A stretch of DNA of 64,000 nt from Curtobacterium pusillum (GCF_007673235.1 NZ_VDZH01000004.1:124001-188000), one strand, 5' to 3'; positions 42,766 to 53,939 are shown, counted from the first letter of the stretch. Made by a program: numbers and translations. The notes: a model not told the origin generated them from the letters alone.

Positions 42766-42960
42766 GGTGCCCCCTGTGGACGCAGCGTCGGGTACGCGCC
42801 GTCCGGAGCGCGAGCCTAGCAAGGAGGCAAGAAGTCCTCACGTCCCACGAACGAGGGACAGACCGTTCTGCCCGTTCACTGTGACGAGATTCAGCGAGTT
42901 CGGTGACGGAACGCCCCCGGTCGGCCGGTTCGATGCCACGATGGATCCGAGGAGGTCGCT

Positions 42961-43638
42961 ATGCGCCTGTTGGTGGTCGAGGACGATGACGAGATGCGCG
43001 CGCTCATGGAGCGTGGGCTCGCGGCAGAGGGGTACCGCGTCACGGCGGTCGAGAACGGCGTCGAAGCGCTCATCGCGCTCGGCGAGCAGGCGTTCGAGCT
43101 CGCCGTCGTCGACGTGATGATGCCCGGCATGTCCGGCTTCGAGCTCGCCCGGCGCATCCGCGAGCGCGAGGACCCCGTGCGGATCCTGCTCGTGACCGCG
43201 CGCGACGCCGTCGACGACCGGGTGTTCGGCCTCGACGCCGGTGCCGACGACTACCTCACGAAGCCCTTCGCGTTCGCCGAGCTCACCGCTCGCCTGCGCG
43301 CCCTCGGCCGTCGCGAGTCCGCCGGCGCCCCCCGCACCATCGAGGTCGGCGACGTCGGCATCGACTCCGAGGCCCGCCGCATCACCATCAAGGGCCAGCG
43401 GGTCGCCGTGAGCCCCACCGAGTTCGCCCTGCTCCGGCTGCTCGCACGATCGGTCGGCACCGTGGTCGACCGTCCGAAGATCCTCGAGGAGGTCTGGGAC
43501 GGATCGCAGCACGTCGACCCGAACGTCGTCGAGCAGTACATCTCGTACCTCCGGAAGAAGCTGACCTCGCACGAGGCCACGGTCGCGATCTCCACCGTGC
43601 GCGGCCGCGGCTACCGGCTCGACCTGCTCGGGGCGTGA
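42961..43638 (+). CDS. OmpR/PhoB-type response regulator
   Basis: 225 residues. The receiver domain has the phospho-acceptor Asp51 in VVDVMMPGMSGFE, acidic pocket EDDD at 7-10, and LLVTARD / LTKPF for the switch Thr and Lys. The C-terminal winged helix ends YISYLRKKLTSHEATVAISTVRGRGYRL. GAGGAGG precedes the ATG. It overlaps the kinase gene by 4 nt; together they sense an unknown signal. Confidence 0.95.
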   Translation: MRLLVVEDDDEMRALMERGLAAEGYRVTAVENGVEALIALGEQAFELAVVDVMMPGMSGFELARRIREREDPVRILLVTARDAVDDRVFGLDAGADDYLTKPFAFAELTARLRALGRRESAGAPRTIEVGDVGIDSEARRITIKGQRVAVSPTEFALLRLLARSVGTVVDRPKILEEVWDGSQHVDPNVVEQYISYLRKKLTSHEATVAISTVRGRGYRLDLLGA

Positions 43639-45146
43639 CCGGGCCCCTGCCCACCTCCGGATCGGACACCCCGAGGCGCGGTCTGATCCGTCCGCTGCGG
43701 ATGCTGTCGCTCCGTTCGCGCATCACCATCGGCTCGACCGCGATCGCCGCGGTCGTCATCGTGCTGCTCGTGCTCGTCATGCGGTTCCAGGTGGTCAGCG
43801 TCGTCGCGAGTGCCACGCGCACCCTGCTCGACGCGGACGCCGACCCGTACGTCGCGACGCTCGAGGTCGACAGCGACCCCGACCTGTCCCCGCCCGGCAA
43901 CGCGCAGCTCGTCGCGGTGGTGTCGCCGTCGGGCGACATCGCGCTGTCCACCATGCCGCCGCGCGTGGAACGCGCGCTCGGCAGCCTGACGTCGACGAAG
44001 GCCGGCACCTCGCTCATCCGGGTGTCCGGATCGGAGTACCGCGTCGTCGTCGAGCACCCGGTGAACCAGGCCGGACGCTGGACCGTCGTCGCGGCCCGGA
44101 ACTCCCAGGCCGAGGCGATCGTCGTCGACGACCTCACGTCGACGCTCTCGCTGACGGGCCTGGCCATCCTCGTCGCGTTCGGAATCGCATCCTGGGCGCT
44201 CGCCACCGCGGCCCTGCGCCCGGTGAACCGCATGCGCCGCGAGGCAGAACGGCTCTCCGTCGCCCCGGAGCGCGCGGAGCTGCCGGTCGGCCCGGCCCAG
44301 GATGAACTGGCGTCCCTCGCCACGACGCTCAACGCCTTCCTCGCGCGCACCCGCCAGGCGACCGAGCGCGAGCGCCAGATGGTCTCGGACGCCAGCCACG
44401 AGCTCCGCACGCCCCTGGCGATCCTGACGACCCAGCTCGACCTCGCCTCGCTCGACGGCGACGACGCCGCAGCCCTCGCCGCCCACATCGAACGGGCGAA
44501 GCTCAGCGTCGCGCGGCTGTCCCGCCTGGCGAACGACCTGCTCGCGCTGTCCCGGATCGAGGAGTCGGAACGCCGTGACCAGGACGGCCAGCAGCAGACC
44601 CTCACCGGGTGGTCCGACCTCGGCGACGAGGTCATGTCCGCCGTCGACCGCGTCCGGCTGATCGCCTCGGCGAAGGACATCACGGTCGACTTCGACCTCG
44701 AGTCCCCCGTCGCCGTCGGCGGTTCCGGGCCGGGCATCGGCGGCGGTACGGTCGAACCGCGGTACCGACTCGACACCGGTGGGATGGCGCAGCTCGTCAC
44801 GAACATCGCCGGCAACGCCGTGTCGGCACTCCCCCGCGGCGGCGGCATCTTCGTGTCCTGGCGGAGCACGGGCAACGAGGGCGTCCTGCAGATCACCGAC
44901 GACGGCCCCGGCGTCCCGGAGTCGTTCATCCCCGTCGCCTTCGACCGGTTCACCCGCCCCGACGAGGCCCGGAAGTCGCGCCCGAACCCCGACCCGGCCA
45001 CCGGCGGCATCCCGTTGCCCGGCGGCTCCGGACTCGGGCTCGCGATCGTCCGAGCGGTCGCGGAGCGGGCCGGAGGCACAGCATCCCTCCGCAACGTCCG
45101 CTCTGGTGGACTCGAGGTCACGGTCCGTCTCCCCGCGGTCTCCTGA
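43635..45146 (+). CDS. Sensor histidine kinase
   Basis: 503 residues from GTG. TM1 is about 31-49, an extracytoplasmic sensor region 50-170, TM2 about 171-193, then a HAMP-like linker (LRPVNRMRREAERL). The H-box SDASHELRTPLAI places the phospho-His at 255. N, G1 and G2 boxes follow (NIAGNAVSALPRGG, ITDDGPGVPE, GGSGLGLAIVRAVAE). It partners the response regulator upstream. The end is 10 nt from the convergent dnaE2 stop. Confidence 0.94.
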   Translation: MTGPLPTSGSDTPRRGLIRPLRMLSLRSRITIGSTAIAAVVIVLLVLVMRFQVVSVVASATRTLLDADADPYVATLEVDSDPDLSPPGNAQLVAVVSPSGDIALSTMPPRVERALGSLTSTKAGTSLIRVSGSEYRVVVEHPVNQAGRWTVVAARNSQAEAIVVDDLTSTLSLTGLAILVAFGIASWALATAALRPVNRMRREAERLSVAPERAELPVGPAQDELASLATTLNAFLARTRQATERERQMVSDASHELRTPLAILTTQLDLASLDGDDAAALAAHIERAKLSVARLSRLANDLLALSRIEESERRDQDGQQQTLTGWSDLGDEVMSAVDRVRLIASAKDITVDFDLESPVAVGGSGPGIGGGTVEPRYRLDTGGMAQLVTNIAGNAVSALPRGGGIFVSWRSTGNEGVLQITDDGPGVPESFIPVAFDRFTRPDEARKSRPNPDPATGGIPLPGGSGLGLAIVRAVAERAGGTASLRNVRSGGLEVTVRLPAVS

Positions 45147-45156
45147 CGCCACCCGG

Positions 45157-48100
45157 TCACTGGAAGTCCCGCGACCGCGTGCGGACGGACAGGGACAGGT
45201 GCTCGATCCGGTCCGCCACCAGGTTCACGACCCCGTCGGGTGAGCGTTCGAGGATCCCCCGGATGACGACCGCTGGCGCCTCGCGCGCCACCCGCCGGTA
45301 CCGCCCCCACACCCCGACGCTGCAGATCACGTTCACCAACCCGGTCTCGTCCTCGACGTTCATGAACGTGATGCCCGAGGCGGTCGCCGGTCGCTGCCGG
45401 TGCGTCACGATCCCACCGACCTCCACCCGCCGCCCCGTCTCCGCCGTCGCGGTGTCCTGCACGCTGAGGACCCCGCGGGCGACCAGCCCGTCACGGACGT
45501 GGCGCACGGGATGGTCGTCGGTCGTCATCCCCGTGGACCACATGTCCGCGATGAGGACGTCGCCGCTCGTCATCTGCCCGAACAGCGGTGGCTGCACCGT
45601 CACCTGGGTGTCCGGCAGCTGGTCCGGGCGCTCGGCAGCGGCCTGGGCGGCAGACCACATGCCCCCGCGGCGGTCCACCCCGAGTGCGGCGAAGGCATCG
45701 GCGGCGGCGAGCGCCTCGAGCTGGGCCGTGGTCAGGCCGACCCGACGTGCCAGGTCGGACATGTCGGTGAACGGCCCGTGGGCATCGCGTTCGGCCACGA
45801 TCTTCTCGGCGCTCTTCCGTCCGAGCGAGGAGACCTCGGCCAGACCGAGCCGGACCGCGAAGGCGCCGTCGCGGCGGTGCCGTGCCGTGTCGTCGGGCGA
45901 GGCCTTGTCGAACGGCAGCACCGGGGGCTGTTCCTCGGCCAGGCAGGCGTCCGCGCCGCTGGGCGCACTCGCACGCTCACCCTCGGGCAGCGGCTCGAGC
46001 GTGGCGTCCACGCCGGACCGCAGGATGTCGGGCCGCAGTACCCGCACCCCGTGCCGACGGGCGTCCGCGACGAGCGTCTGCGGCGAGTAGAACCCCATCG
46101 GCTGGGCCCGGAGCAGCGCCGCCAGGAACGCTCCCGGGTAGTGCAACCGCATCCACGCGCTCGCGTAGACGATGAGCGCGAAGCTGATCGAGTGGCTCTC
46201 CGCGAAGCCGAAGTTCGCGAACGCCTGGATCTTCGCGTAGATGGCGTCGGCGTCCTCGCCGTGGATGTCGTTCGCTGCCATCCCCGCGTAGAGCTTCTCG
46301 CGCAGCCGGTCGATCTTCTCGTGCCCGCGCTTCGACCCCATCGCCCGCCGGAGCAGGTCGGCGTCGTCCCCCGAGCAGCCGCCCACGGCGATCGCCATCT
46401 GCATGAGCTGCTCCTGGAACAGCGGCACCCCGAGGGTCCGCTCGAGCACGGGTTCGAGTGACGGGTGGATGTAGGTGATCGGCTCCTCGCCGGTGCGGCG
46501 GCGGATGTACGGGTGCACCGCGCCGCCCTGGATGGGTCCGGGACGCACCAGGGCGACCTCGATCACGAGGTCGTAGAACCGCCGGGGCAGCAGACGGGGC
46601 AGCGTGCCCATCTGCGCGCGGGACTCCACCTGGAACACCCCGATCGTGTCCGCACGGCAGAGCTGGTCGTAGACGCCCTGTTCCTCCTTCGGGATCGAGT
46701 GCATGTCCCAGCGTTCCCCGCAGTGCTCGTCGGCGAGGTCGAACGAGTACTGCAGCGCGGCGAGCATGCCGAGTCCGAGCATGTCGAACTTCACGAGCCC
46801 CATGTACGCGCAGTCGTCCTTGTCCCACTGCAGCACCGTGCGGCCGTCCATCCGGGCGTGCTCGATCGGCACGACCTCGCCCACGGGCCGGGCGGTGAGC
46901 ACCATGCCGCCGGAGTGGATGCCGAGGTGTCGCGGGAACCCGAGCACCTGCTGCGCCATGTCCACCACGGTGTCGGGGATGTCGTGGTCCTGGCTCTCGG
47001 TCACCGATCCCCAGCGCTCGACCTGCTTCGACCAGGCGTCCTGCTGCCCCGGGCTGTGTCCGAGCGCCTTCGCCATGTCCCGCACGGCGCCCTTGGGCCG
47101 GTAGGTGATGACGTTCGCGACCTGGGCGGCGTTGAACCGGCCGTACTTCTCGTACACGTACTGGATGACCTCTTCGCGCCGGTCGGAGTCGAAGTCGACG
47201 TCGATGTCGGGTTCCTCGTCGCGCATCGCCGACAGGAACCGCTCGAACGGCAACCCGTACCGGATCGAGTCCACCGCGGTGATCTCGAGCAGGTAGCAGA
47301 CCGCCGAGTTCGCCGCCGAGCCCCGCCCCTGGCAGAGGATCCCGCGGTCCCGGGCGTACTGCACCATGTCCCGCACGATGAGGAAGTAGCCGGGGAAGTC
47401 CTTGTCCTCGATCACCGAGAGCTCGCGTTCGATGCGCTCCCGTTTCTGCGGGTCCACCCCGTCGGCGCTGCCCGGGTAGAACCGTCGGGCACCGCGCCAC
47501 GTGAGCTCCCGCAGCCAGGACATCGTGGTGTGCCCCTCGGGGACGTCGATGTCCGGCAGCCCGGGCGTGACCGTCTTCAGCCGGAACCCGAGCTGGTCGG
47601 CGAGCTCCACGCTGTGCTCGACGGCCCCCGGGTACCGCGCGAACCGTCTGGCCATCTCGGCACCGGAGCGCAGGTACGCCGTGGGGGCGGCCGGCAACCA
47701 GCCGTCGATCTCGTCGAGGCTGCGCCGCGCCCGGACCGCGGCGAGCGCCGTCGCCACGGGGAACCGGTCGGGGGTGGCGTAGTGCACGTTCCCGGTGGCG
47801 ACGGTCGGCAGGTCGTGCTTCGTGGCGAGCGCGGCGAGGGCGTCGTTCCGGGCGGTGTCCATCGGGTCGCCGTGGTCGATGAGCTCGACGACGACACCGG
47901 CTGTCCCGAACCGGTCGAGCAGTGCGCGCAGAGCGGCTTCGGCCGCGGTCTCGCCGCCGCGCTCGAGCGCCTGCCGGACAGCGCCCTTCCGGCAGCCGGT
48001 GAGGACCCGCCAGTGGCCGTCGGACCGGGCCGCGAGGTCGTCGAGGTCGTACCGCGGCCGTCCCTTCTCGGCCCCGGCGGCGAGGTGGGCGCTCGTCACG

Positions 48101-48582
48101 GCGCCGGCGAGCCGGTGGTAGCCGTCCTGGCCGTCGGCGAGCAGCAGCAGGTGCGTGCCCTCGGGGTCGGGCACGCCGTTCTGCGGTTCGGTCAGCCCGA
48201 GGGACAGCTCGGTGCCGTACACGGTCGCCACGGTCGGGTAGGCCTCGGCGACCTCGGCCATCCGGGCGGCGCCGTAGAAGCCGTCGTGGTCGGTGAGGGC
48301 GAGGCCGTGCAGGCGCAGCCGTGCTGCCTCTTCGAAGAGGTGCTCCGGTCCGCTCGCGCCGTCGAGGAAGCTGAAGGTGGAGTGCGCGTGGAGTTCGGCG
48401 TAGGGCACGACGGGCACGTTGCCCGTGTCCTGCTGGCCACCCGGCGCCTCGTACCGCGAGCGCTTCCGCGACCACGCCGGACTGTCGCCGCCGTCACCGT
48501 CGTGCGTGTTGCCGGGACTCCGCTTGTCGGACAGGGCACGTTCGAACTGCGACCACGGGATCGGCGGGTTGCTGTACCCCAT
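45157..48582 (-). CDS. dnaE2: Error-prone DNA polymerase (DnaE2)
   Basis: 1141 residues, C-family polymerase. The PHP domain opens AELHAHSTFSFLDGASGPEHLFEEA; the active-site acids are in EEPDIDVDFDSDRREEV. CQGRGSAANSAVCYLLEIT, a helix-hairpin-helix region and a C-terminal OB part (GGIVTHRQRPATASGITFMNVEDETG) complete it. DnaE2 performs translesion synthesis with ImuB and ImuA after DNA damage. The ATG 48582 (MGYSNPPIPW) is 22 nt past the imuB stop, so it is the third gene of the SOS operon. Confidence 0.96.
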   Translation of the reverse strand: MGYSNPPIPWSQFERALSDKRSPGNTHDGDGGDSPAWSRKRSRYEAPGGQQDTGNVPVVPYAELHAHSTFSFLDGASGPEHLFEEAARLRLHGLALTDHDGFYGAARMAEVAEAYPTVATVYGTELSLGLTEPQNGVPDPEGTHLLLLADGQDGYHRLAGAVTSAHLAAGAEKGRPRYDLDDLAARSDGHWRVLTGCRKGAVRQALERGGETAAEAALRALLDRFGTAGVVVELIDHGDPMDTARNDALAALATKHDLPTVATGNVHYATPDRFPVATALAAVRARRSLDEIDGWLPAAPTAYLRSGAEMARRFARYPGAVEHSVELADQLGFRLKTVTPGLPDIDVPEGHTTMSWLRELTWRGARRFYPGSADGVDPQKRERIERELSVIEDKDFPGYFLIVRDMVQYARDRGILCQGRGSAANSAVCYLLEITAVDSIRYGLPFERFLSAMRDEEPDIDVDFDSDRREEVIQYVYEKYGRFNAAQVANVITYRPKGAVRDMAKALGHSPGQQDAWSKQVERWGSVTESQDHDIPDTVVDMAQQVLGFPRHLGIHSGGMVLTARPVGEVVPIEHARMDGRTVLQWDKDDCAYMGLVKFDMLGLGMLAALQYSFDLADEHCGERWDMHSIPKEEQGVYDQLCRADTIGVFQVESRAQMGTLPRLLPRRFYDLVIEVALVRPGPIQGGAVHPYIRRRTGEEPITYIHPSLEPVLERTLGVPLFQEQLMQMAIAVGGCSGDDADLLRRAMGSKRGHEKIDRLREKLYAGMAANDIHGEDADAIYAKIQAFANFGFAESHSISFALIVYASAWMRLHYPGAFLAALLRAQPMGFYSPQTLVADARRHGVRVLRPDILRSGVDATLEPLPEGERASAPSGADACLAEEQPPVLPFDKASPDDTARHRRDGAFAVRLGLAEVSSLGRKSAEKIVAERDAHGPFTDMSDLARRVGLTTAQLEALAAADAFAALGVDRRGGMWSAAQAAAERPDQLPDTQVTVQPPLFGQMTSGDVLIADMWSTGMTTDDHPVRHVRDGLVARGVLSVQDTATAETGRRVEVGGIVTHRQRPATASGITFMNVEDETGLVNVICSVGVWGRYRRVAREAPAVVIRGILERSPDGVVNLVADRIEHLSLSVRTRSRDFQ

Positions 48583-48604
48583 CAGTGCTCCCCACTCGCG
48601 CGCG

Positions 48605-50257
48605 TCACGTCGCCACCGCCTCGGCCCACCACCGGTGGTCGGCGAGCACCAGGTACCACGCACGCCCCTCGGCGTCGACGAGCTGCAGCCGGTGCAGGCG
48701 TCGCCCGCCGGACTCCCACCAGCGGACGACGAGCGGCCAGGGCCCGGCCCACGCCGTCACGGGGTCGAACCGACCACCGCGCTCCCCCTCGGCCCGGAAG
48801 CGCTCGGGGGTCCCGGTCAGGACACCGCGGTCGTCGACGTCGACGGTGCCGCCGTCGGCAGCCACCACGTCGACCGGTCGGGGTCGGTCGAGCACGGTCG
48901 CCGGCGGCGGTCCGGGCAGCTTGCCGGGCCACGGACGGTCCCGCACGGTCGCCAGGGCGCGCTCACCGCCGACGGGGGCGTCACCCCACGGCACGAGCAC
49001 GACACGCTCCGCCAGGGTGCGTCCGCCGCCGATGCGCGGTGTGACGACCCCGTCGTGTCCGACGAGTCCCTGCACGCGGGCGAGCCCGTGGTGGACCCGT
49101 TCGTCCGGGCCGGTCCCCCAGAGGCCGCGCTCGTGGTTCGCCGTGTCGTCCACGGCGACGGGTTCCAGGACCACCGAGACGACGGGGGCCTCGAGCCCGG
49201 TCGGGTCGACCCCGCCGGCGAGCTGCCAGCGGACCCGGTCGACCACGTCGGCCGCGTCGAACCACCGCGGGTGCACCCAGGTGCGCTCGAGCAGGATGTC
49301 CCGCTCGTCGAGGATGCCGACCCGGATCGTCGTGGCCACGAGGCCGGCGGCCTGCAGCCGGGCGGCGAAGTCGTCGGCCGACCGCCGGAACGCGAACGCG
49401 ATCTGGTCGGCGCGGTCGAGCGGGGGTTCGAAGGCGGCCTCGACCCGGAGCTCCGGCGGGACGTCACGCGCCGCGACCGCCCGGGGGTCGCGCCCACCGG
49501 CGAGCCGGTGCAGGAACGCCCCGGCCACGCCGAACCGGTCGCGCACCTGTTCGTCGCCGAGCGCGGCGAACTCCCCGAGGGTCGTGATGCCGAGCCGCCC
49601 GAGCAGCATCGCGAGGTCGGCGTCACCGAGCACCCCGAGCTGCAGCCCGGCCAGGAACGGTGCCGAGCCGTCCACGGGCACGATCCGGACGCGCTCCCCG
49701 GGGCGCACGGGTCGGGCGCGTGCGGCCTGTTCGGCGGCGAACGGGGTGTCGGCGATCCCGGCTCGGACCCCGGGAGCGCCGTGGTCCGCCGCGATGCCCG
49801 CGAGGGTCGCCGCCGCGGCACGCTCACCGCCGTAGTAGCGCGCGGGACCCCGGGAGCGCAGCGCGAGGGTGCCGGGGCGCACGACCTCGACCCCGGGGAC
49901 GGCTGCCTCGACCGCACGGATCACCGGTTCGAACGCCCGGTGGTCGAGGGCGTCGTCGTAGGACTGCACGACGAGCTCCGGGCACCGCGCCTGCGCTTCT
50001 CGCACGCGGAGGCCCCGCACGACCCCCTGCTGCCGGGCACTGGCGGAGCTGGCGTACACCTGCCCCTTCGCCACGAGCGCGAACGGGTGGTCCGGCGGCG
50101 ACCCGGCGGCACGGGCGGCGGCGATGACCGGCCAGTCCGGGCACCACAGCACGATCGTCCGGGTCGGGGGCGGCTCGGGCAGGGCTCCCCCACGGGCGAG
50201 CGCGTCGGCACGGATCGACCGCGCGTCGGGCACCGCACCGCCACGACGGGGGCTCAC
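48605..50257 (-). CDS. imuB: Y-family DNA polymerase-like mutasome protein ImuB
   Basis: 550 residues from GTG 50257. The fold follows Y-family polymerases (VYASSASARQQGVVRGLRVREAQARCPELVV, GITTLGEFAALGDEQVRDRFG), but the first catalytic segment reads TIVLWCPDWPVIAAARAAG in place of the acidic DMD motif, as in catalytically dead ImuB proteins. It links DnaE2 to the beta clamp. Its start overlaps the imuA stop by 4 nt. Confidence 0.93.
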   Translation of the reverse strand: MSPRRGGAVPDARSIRADALARGGALPEPPPTRTIVLWCPDWPVIAAARAAGSPPDHPFALVAKGQVYASSASARQQGVVRGLRVREAQARCPELVVQSYDDALDHRAFEPVIRAVEAAVPGVEVVRPGTLALRSRGPARYYGGERAAAATLAGIAADHGAPGVRAGIADTPFAAEQAARARPVRPGERVRIVPVDGSAPFLAGLQLGVLGDADLAMLLGRLGITTLGEFAALGDEQVRDRFGVAGAFLHRLAGGRDPRAVAARDVPPELRVEAAFEPPLDRADQIAFAFRRSADDFAARLQAAGLVATTIRVGILDERDILLERTWVHPRWFDAADVVDRVRWQLAGGVDPTGLEAPVVSVVLEPVAVDDTANHERGLWGTGPDERVHHGLARVQGLVGHDGVVTPRIGGGRTLAERVVLVPWGDAPVGGERALATVRDRPWPGKLPGPPPATVLDRPRPVDVVAADGGTVDVDDRGVLTGTPERFRAEGERGGRFDPVTAWAGPWPLVVRWWESGGRRLHRLQLVDAEGRAWYLVLADHRWWAEAVAT

Positions 50258-51060
50258 GACGCCACCGCCACGGGACGGAGCACACGCCCGGTGTCCGACC
50301 CGGCACCCACGCCAGCGGCGGGGACGACGGCCCGCACCGTACCGTCCGCCGCGGGCAGCAGGAGCTCGGCGTCGACCGGCCGCACCGCCCCCGCACGCCC
50401 GGACGCCGACACCGTGGCCCGCCGCTCGGTCAGGAAGCCGTGGCCGTCCCCGATGCCGCTCCACTCGGACCGCGTCACCCGCAGCGTGACGTCCGCCCCC
50501 GGCCAGGACCCGAGCGCCACCAGCGCCCCGCCACGCTGCCGCAGGCGCGCCGACAGCCGGGAGACGTCACCCGGCACGACCCGGCCGAGCGGACGGGTGA
50601 GGACGATCTGCGCCACGTCCGCCAGGGCCGCGGTCACGGTGAGCCACTGGTCGCCCGGGTCCGGGACGAGCACGAGCCGATCGAGGTCGATCCCCGCGGC
50701 GGCGGCTGCCTCGACCCCGAAGGACGGGACGCCCACCACCGCGCACCAGGCACCGGCGGCCGAGGCGGCCTGCAGCATCGTCATCGCGAGGAGCACCGAC
50801 TCGTGCACCGCGTAGGCGCCCCCGACCCGGATCGACCCGCCCGGCAGCAGGGGCGCGAGTGCCTCGGCGGTCGGCAGCCCCTCGGTGTCGACGCGCGTGG
50901 ACTCCATCTCGGCGACCCGCGAGCGCAACGACGTGATGCGCTCGAGCGCCGCCCGGGCATCCCCGAGGTGGTCGACGCGACGCACCGGACGGGCAGGACC
51001 GGACCGCCCGGTCGACTCCTGTGGAGCCCCGGACGACCGGAGTGCCGCCGCCGTCTGCAT
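50254..51060 (-). CDS. imuA: RecA-like mutasome accessory protein ImuA
   Basis: 268 residues, MQTAAALRSSGAPQEST. The core resembles a degenerate RecA/SulA-like domain (LLPGGSIRVGGAYAVHESVLLAMTMLQAASAAGAWCAVVGVP) without a proper Walker A. ImuA works with ImuB and DnaE2 in damage-induced mutagenesis. The ATG 51060 lies 10 nt from a LexA box; the open frame to 51132 would run through both boxes. A TTGACA -35 word sits upstream (minus strand, about 51090-51095). Confidence 0.9.
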   Translation of the reverse strand: MQTAAALRSSGAPQESTGRSGPARPVRRVDHLGDARAALERITSLRSRVAEMESTRVDTEGLPTAEALAPLLPGGSIRVGGAYAVHESVLLAMTMLQAASAAGAWCAVVGVPSFGVEAAAAAGIDLDRLVLVPDPGDQWLTVTAALADVAQIVLTRPLGRVVPGDVSRLSARLRQRGGALVALGSWPGADVTLRVTRSEWSGIGDGHGFLTERRATVSASGRAGAVRPVDAELLLPAADGTVRAVVPAAGVGAGSDTGRVLRPVAVAS

Positions 51061-51070
51061 GCCCTCATAT

Positions 51071-51086
51071 TCGAACATGTGTTCGA
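51071..51086. promoter_or_regulatory. LexA (SOS) box 1
   Basis: TCGAACATGTGTTCGA is a perfect match to the actinobacterial SOS consensus TCGAAC-N4-GTTCGA. It lies between a TTGACA -35 word and the AATATG region upstream of imuA, where bound LexA would block RNA polymerase. Confidence 0.93.
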
Positions 51087-51124
51087 TGATGTCAACGAGG
51101 ACCGACATCCTGTGGACAACCAGA

Positions 51125-51140
51125 CCGAACACACGTTCGA
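51125..51140. promoter_or_regulatory. LexA (SOS) box 2
   Basis: CCGAACACACGTTCGA differs from the consensus in one base. It lies 54 bp from box 1, centre to centre, about five DNA turns, so two LexA dimers could sit on the same face. No divergent gene is present to need a separate operator. Confidence 0.75.
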
Positions 51141-51172
51141 CACGCCGAATCCGCAGAAAAACCCAGCGCGAC

Positions 51173-52674
51173 CTACCAGCGCGCGACGGCCCCCACCCCG
51201 GACAGCACCGACCGGGTCTTCGTCTCGACCTCGTCCGCCTCGTCCGCCGCCACCGACGACCACGTCACCGCGCCGCCGGCCCCGAACGTCCGCGACCGCA
51301 CCGAACCCGCGTCGTCGACCACCGTCACCAGTGTGCGGATCGCCACCGACAGATCGACCGCGCCGCTGGCGGAGAAGTACCCGATCACGCCCGAGTACAC
51401 GCCTCGGGGAGCCCCTTCGAGCCGGTCCGCGATCGCCATCGCACTGATCTTCGGCGCGCCGGTCATCGATCCCGGCGGGAACGCCGCGCGCACCACCGCC
51501 GCCCGCGAGGCACCGTCCGGCAGCACCGCACCGATCGTCGACACCATCTGGTGCACGCTCGCGTACGTCTCGACGTCGCAGAGCCGATCGACGTGCACCG
51601 ACCCCGGCACGGCCGTCCGGAGCAGGTCGTTCCGCAGCAGGTCGACGATCATCACGTTCTCCGCGCGGTCCTTCACGCTCGCCGCGAGTTCCGCACGCAC
51701 CGCCGCGTCCTCCCCCGGGTCCGCGCGCCGCCGCCGCGTCCCCTTGATCGGCTCCGCGGACACCGCCCCGGTGGCCTCGATCCGCAGGAACCGCTCCGGC
51801 GACCGGCTCGCCACGCGGAGCGGGCCGAGCCGCAGGTACGCACCGAACGGGACGGGGTCGGACGCGCGCAGTCGCAGGTACTCGGACAGGTGCGGGTCCG
51901 TACCGGGGCCGCGCCGCGCCTCCAGGCCGTCCGCCGGAACCAGCCCGAAGGCGGTCGTGAGGCACACCTGGAACGCGTTGCCGTCGCGGATCTCCGCGCG
52001 GCACGCGTCCACCGCCGTCTCGTAGACGGCCCGCGTGACGCGTCCGGTCGCCGCTCCACCGGCCGGGAGGCACGGGGGCACGTCGGCGACGTCGGCCGAC
52101 GTCCGCCCGCTGGTCACCGTCTCGAGCCATGCGCGGTTCGCTGCGCTGGCCGCCGGTTCCGTGTCGGCCACCAGGGCGAGCGCCCAGGCGGCGCCGCCTG
52201 CGTCGACGACGACCGCGCGGTCCGTGAACCGCAGGTCGGCGTCCGCGTGCCCGTCAGCCGTGCGGTCGACGCCGCCGGACTCGCGTCCGAGCTCGTAGCC
52301 GAGGAACCCGACCCAACCGAGCGCGAAGCCGCACCCGGCGATCGGTTCCGGCAGCGCCGGCGTGCGCCCGAGCAGGTCGTCGAGGACCGCGAACGCCGGG
52401 GTGTCGTCGTGCCGGGACGGGCCGAACCACCGGTGCGACGACGGGGACACCGTGACGTCGGCACGGCGTCCCTCGTGCCGGAACCGGGCGGCGAAGGGGC
52501 CGTCCGTCAGCGCGAGGACCGACCAGCGCGCTCGGGCGTGCGCCGCTTCCGGGGCGTCCGGCGGCAGCGAGGAGTCGAGCCAGACGACGTCGCCGTCCGC
52601 CGCTGCTGACAGGGCCCCGAGGTCCGGGACGATCGGGAGGGCGCGGACCTCGATGCGGACGGCAGGGTCCGCCG

Positions 52675-52696
<22 letters not shown>
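51173..52696 (-). CDS. pabB: Aminodeoxychorismate synthase component I
   Basis: 507 residues. The chorismate-binding core holds EPIKGTRRR, DRAENVMIVDLLRNDL, VHQMVSTIGAVL and PPGSMTGAPKISAMAI, the set shared by PabB and anthranilate synthase TrpE; the short length and FGLVPADGL region favour PabB, making aminodeoxychorismate for folate. The start GTG 52696 (VDDRRGLTADP) overlaps the aldose epimerase end by 22 nt; no other start codon fits. The stretch ADGLEARRGPGTD is coded by a right-arm copy of the dispersed palindrome (51914-51930). The glutamine amidotransferase partner is not in the window. Confidence 0.9.
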
Positions 52697-53667
<971 letters not shown>

Positions 53668-53721
53668 GCGCTCAGCGTATCGGGACGGCGACGCGAGGTC
53701 GTCGATGCGTCGCGGCAACGG

Positions 53722-53754
53722 AAAACCCCCGCCGTTCCGGAGAACGACGGGGGT
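53722..53754 (-). terminator. tRNA-Ala terminator
   Basis: ACCCCCGCCGTTC (53725-53737) pairs with 53742-53754 with one mismatch and a CGGA loop. Read on the minus strand it is followed by TTTT. Confidence 0.85.
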
Positions 53755-53756
53755 GA

Positions 53757-53832
53757 TGGTGGATCTGAGGGGACTCGAACCCCTGACCCCCTGCATGCCA
53801 TGCAGGTGCGCTACCAGCTGCGCCACAGACCC
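53757..53832 (-). tRNA. tRNA-Ala (anticodon GGC), CCA encoded
   Basis: The minus strand reads GGGTCTGTGGCGCAG for acceptor and D arm, an anticodon loop ATGGCAT with anticodon GGC in a CCTGC/GCAGG stem, GGTTCGA in the T arm, and CAGATCC-A-CCA at the 3' end. The acceptor pairs throughout and CCA is genomic. It lies upstream of the aldose epimerase and downstream of rsfS; length 76 nt. Confidence 0.97.
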
Positions 53833-53939
53833 AAAAAGTGTTGCTTTCGTGCCGACCAGTTCCCCGGAGGCACCATAGAAGCGTACACCATGCGAACGCC
53901 GGGTGACGAAATCGTCGCCGCCACCCGGGCGCGTCGCGA

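Noticed and set aside
51061..51132. Extended N-terminus of ImuA from 51132
   Set aside because: It would be translated from sequence holding both LexA boxes and the -35 word; MQTAAAL at 51060 fits better.
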